In this document: one piece after another, positions 62,704 through 64,000 of the stretch
Layout of the letters: every line of letters begins with the position of its first letter
How positions within the stretch are numbered: position 1 is the first letter of the stretch
Notes under the pieces: generated by a model
What the model saw: the letters and a program-made list of their open reading frames with translations, nothing else
Told to the model about the DNA's origin: nothing
Databases searched by the model: none
Source of the DNA: Halieaceae bacterium
Lineage (GTDB): Bacteria > Pseudomonadota > Gammaproteobacteria > Pseudomonadales > Halieaceae
Assembly: GCA_902520195.1 (NCBI GenBank)
Contig: CABYND010000001.1
Span: forward strand, 217,092-281,091
DNA: 64,000 bases
Direction: 5' to 3'
Position numbers and translations under genes: made by a program

Positions 62704-62705
62704 TC

Positions 62706-63125
62706 GTGACTACCCACGAAACCGTTTTGGCCATTGACTATGGCTTGCGGAACATGGGGGTGGCCGTGGGCAACACCCTGTCGCGCACGGCACAGCCGCT
62801 AGCGATTATCAATGCACGAGACGGCGTGCCGGACTGGGACGCACTGGCCAAACTGATCAAGGAGTGGCAGCCGCACCGGGTAGTCGTCGGTCATCCCCTC
62901 AATATGGACGGCACTGAGAGCGACATCAGCGAGAGAGTGATGAAGTTCGCGCGTCAGATCGAGGGCCGGTATCAGCGTATCGTTACGTTGGTCGACGAGC
63001 GGCTCTCCAGCCGTGAAGCAAAGGCGGTCGCGTTGGCATCGGGGCACGATGGCGATTTCGCCGCCAAGCCTATCGATGATGAGGCCGCCGCTATCATCTT
63101 GAGCACCTGGCTCAACGAGCAGTAG
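62706..63125 (+). CDS. ruvX: Putative Holliday-junction resolvase / pre-16S rRNA nuclease RuvX (YqgF)
   Basis: YqgF is an RNase H-like nuclease that matures the 5' end of 16S rRNA. The 139 residues have [14 protein letters not shown] (first acidic residue), [26 protein letters not shown] and the terminal DDEAAAIIL block with further acidic residues. The start is GTG at 62706. It converges with the broken pilT, whose end is four bases from its stop. Confidence 0.95.
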   Translation: MTTHETVLAIDYGLRNMGVAVGNTLSRTAQPLAIINARDGVPDWDALAKLIKEWQPHRVVVGHPLNMDGTESDISERVMKFARQIEGRYQRIVTLVDERLSSREAKAVALASGHDGDFAAKPIDDEAAAIILSTWLNEQ

Positions 63126-63128
63126 GCG

Positions 63129-64000
63129 TCAGGACGAAATGCTGTCGGGCTGCCGCGCTTTTTCGCGGGCCGCCTCCACCGTGATGATGCGCTTCTGGAC
63201 CAAGCCCTGCAGGCACTGATCCATGGCCTGCATGCCGATGGCTTGGCCAGTCTCGATGGCTGAGTACATCTGCGCCACTTTTTTTCTTCAGCAGGGTTTG
63301 CGAGATGACGGCCCGCAGAGACTCCGACAGCATCGAGCGCACCAAGGCTTTCTCAGCCGCAGGAAAAACATCAATCACACGGTCAATGGTTTTTGCTGCC
63401 GACGTGGTATGCAGGGTGCCAAATACCAAGTGACCAGTCTCCGCAGCCGTGAGCGCCAAGCGAATGTTCTCGAGATCGCGCAACTCGCCCACCAAAATAA
63501 TGTCCGGGTCCCCGCGCAGCGCGGATCGCAAAGCCTACGAAAAGCCCAGCGTGTCCCGGTGGACCTCGCGCTGATTCACGGGACAACGCTTGCTCTCGTG
63601 CACGAACTCGATCGGATCTTAAATGGTGAGGATATGGTATTAACGGTTGTCATTGATGAAGTCGATCATCGCAGCCAGCGTCGTGGACTTACCCGAACCC
63701 GTCGGCCCGGTAACCAGCACCAACCCCCGGGGCAACATGGAGATGTCGCGGTATACCTGGCCCATGCCCAGAGTATCCATCGACAGCTCCTCCAAAGGAA
63801 TCGATCTGAAGACCGCGCCTGCGCCGCGATTCTGGCTGAAGGCATTGACGCGAATGCCCGCGACACCCGGCACTTCGAAGGAAAAGTCCGCCTCCAGTAA
63901 TTCTTCAAAATACTTCCGCTGACAGTCGTTCATGATGTCGTAGATCAGCGCCTGGACTTCGGCGTGATCCTGAGCGGGCACATTGACGCGGCGAACGTCG
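63129..64000 (-). pseudogene. pilT: Broken pilT (type IV pilus retraction ATPase), N-terminus beyond window
   Basis: PilT is the hexameric ATPase that retracts type IV pili. Identity is clear: VQALIYDIMNDCQRKYFEELLEADFSFEVPGVAGIRVNAFSQNRGAGAVFRSIP, Walker A LVTGPTGSGKSTTLAAMIDF, Walker B region [17 protein letters not shown] and [42 protein letters not shown]. The frame has three stops: TAA at 63640-63642, TAA at 63619-63621 and TAG at 63535-63537. The second and third replace conserved Glu (TIEDPIE and FSEALRS). Near 63277-63287, at a run of seven T's, about 25 residues (GGGRVAAHEIM... region) are missing and the frame shifts; the C-terminus resumes [13 protein letters not shown] and ends at 63129. 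The product would be non-functional unless the assembly is wrong. Confidence 0.85.

Noticed and set aside
63529..63642. Stop-codon reassignment or recoding to rescue pilT
   Set aside because: Every other gene in the window uses TAA, TAG and TGA as normal stops, and the downstream deletion with frameshift would still break the protein.
1..64000. CRISPR arrays, rRNA and tRNA genes
   Set aside because: No regular direct repeats with spacers and no cloverleaf or rRNA-like sequence were noticed on reading the intergenic regions.

Overview
The window looks like a chromosome segment of a free-living, flagellated gammaproteobacterium, probably a marine Cellvibrionales/Halieaceae-like lineage. That placement is an inference from gene orders shared with gammaproteobacteria: ygfB-pepP-ubiH-ubiI facing zapA-ssrS-fau, rppH-ptsP-lgt-thyA, tkt-epd-pgk-fba, and gshB-tonB-yqgE-ruvX. 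Coding density is high and many genes overlap by 1-20 bases. I saw no rRNA or tRNA gene, CRISPR array or insertion sequence.

Layout. 1-16.6 kb (minus strand) is one flagellar block: a small secreted protein, a shortened FleQ-like activator, an FlrC/FleR-like activator, then fliE-F-G-H-I-J-K-L-M-N-O-P-Q-R and flhB, which runs off the left edge. A sigma-54 promoter and a FleQ-type box sit just upstream of flrC. 16.8-21 kb holds a voltage-gated K+ channel, two small alpha/beta-barrel proteins, a small basic protein, pyruvate kinase and a cold-shock protein. 21.1-26.6 kb (minus) is a TonB2-type energy operon: DUF3450, long ExbB (TtpC-like), ExbB, two ExbDs, TonB and a TPR protein. 26.8-31.8 kb (minus) is rppH-ptsP-lgt-thyA-folA. 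32.7-37.0 kb (minus) is ygfB-pepP-ubiH-ubiI, divergent from a ZapB-like gene, zapA, 6S RNA and fau. ilvA and the carbon block tkt-epd-pgk-fba follow on the minus strand.

45.6-52.8 kb is an accessory stretch. A large TonB-dependent receptor is flanked by two TPR-containing 2-oxoglutarate oxygenases, one of the AspH type and one of the PF13759 type, plus a secreted coiled-coil protein and rpiA. It lies between tkt and an ArsR-methyltransferase regulator that, as I recall, are near neighbours in Pseudomonas, so it reads as an insertion. 53.7-57.4 kb is the S-adenosylmethionine cycle operon (SahR-like regulator, metK, ahcY) behind a perfect palindromic operator. rsmE, an amidohydrolase/esterase pair, gshB-tonB-yqgE-ruvX and a decayed pilT complete the window.

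The points most worth a second look are: (a) the stripped-down flagellar regulators (a FleQ without its N-terminal domain, an FlrC with a receiver lacking its phospho-acceptor, no FlrB/FleS kinase, and altered GAFTGA loops in both); (b) the receptor/oxygenase island; (c) pilT with three in-frame stops, at least two at conserved Glu positions, plus a 3' deletion; and (d) several perfect inverted repeats in regulatory regions.
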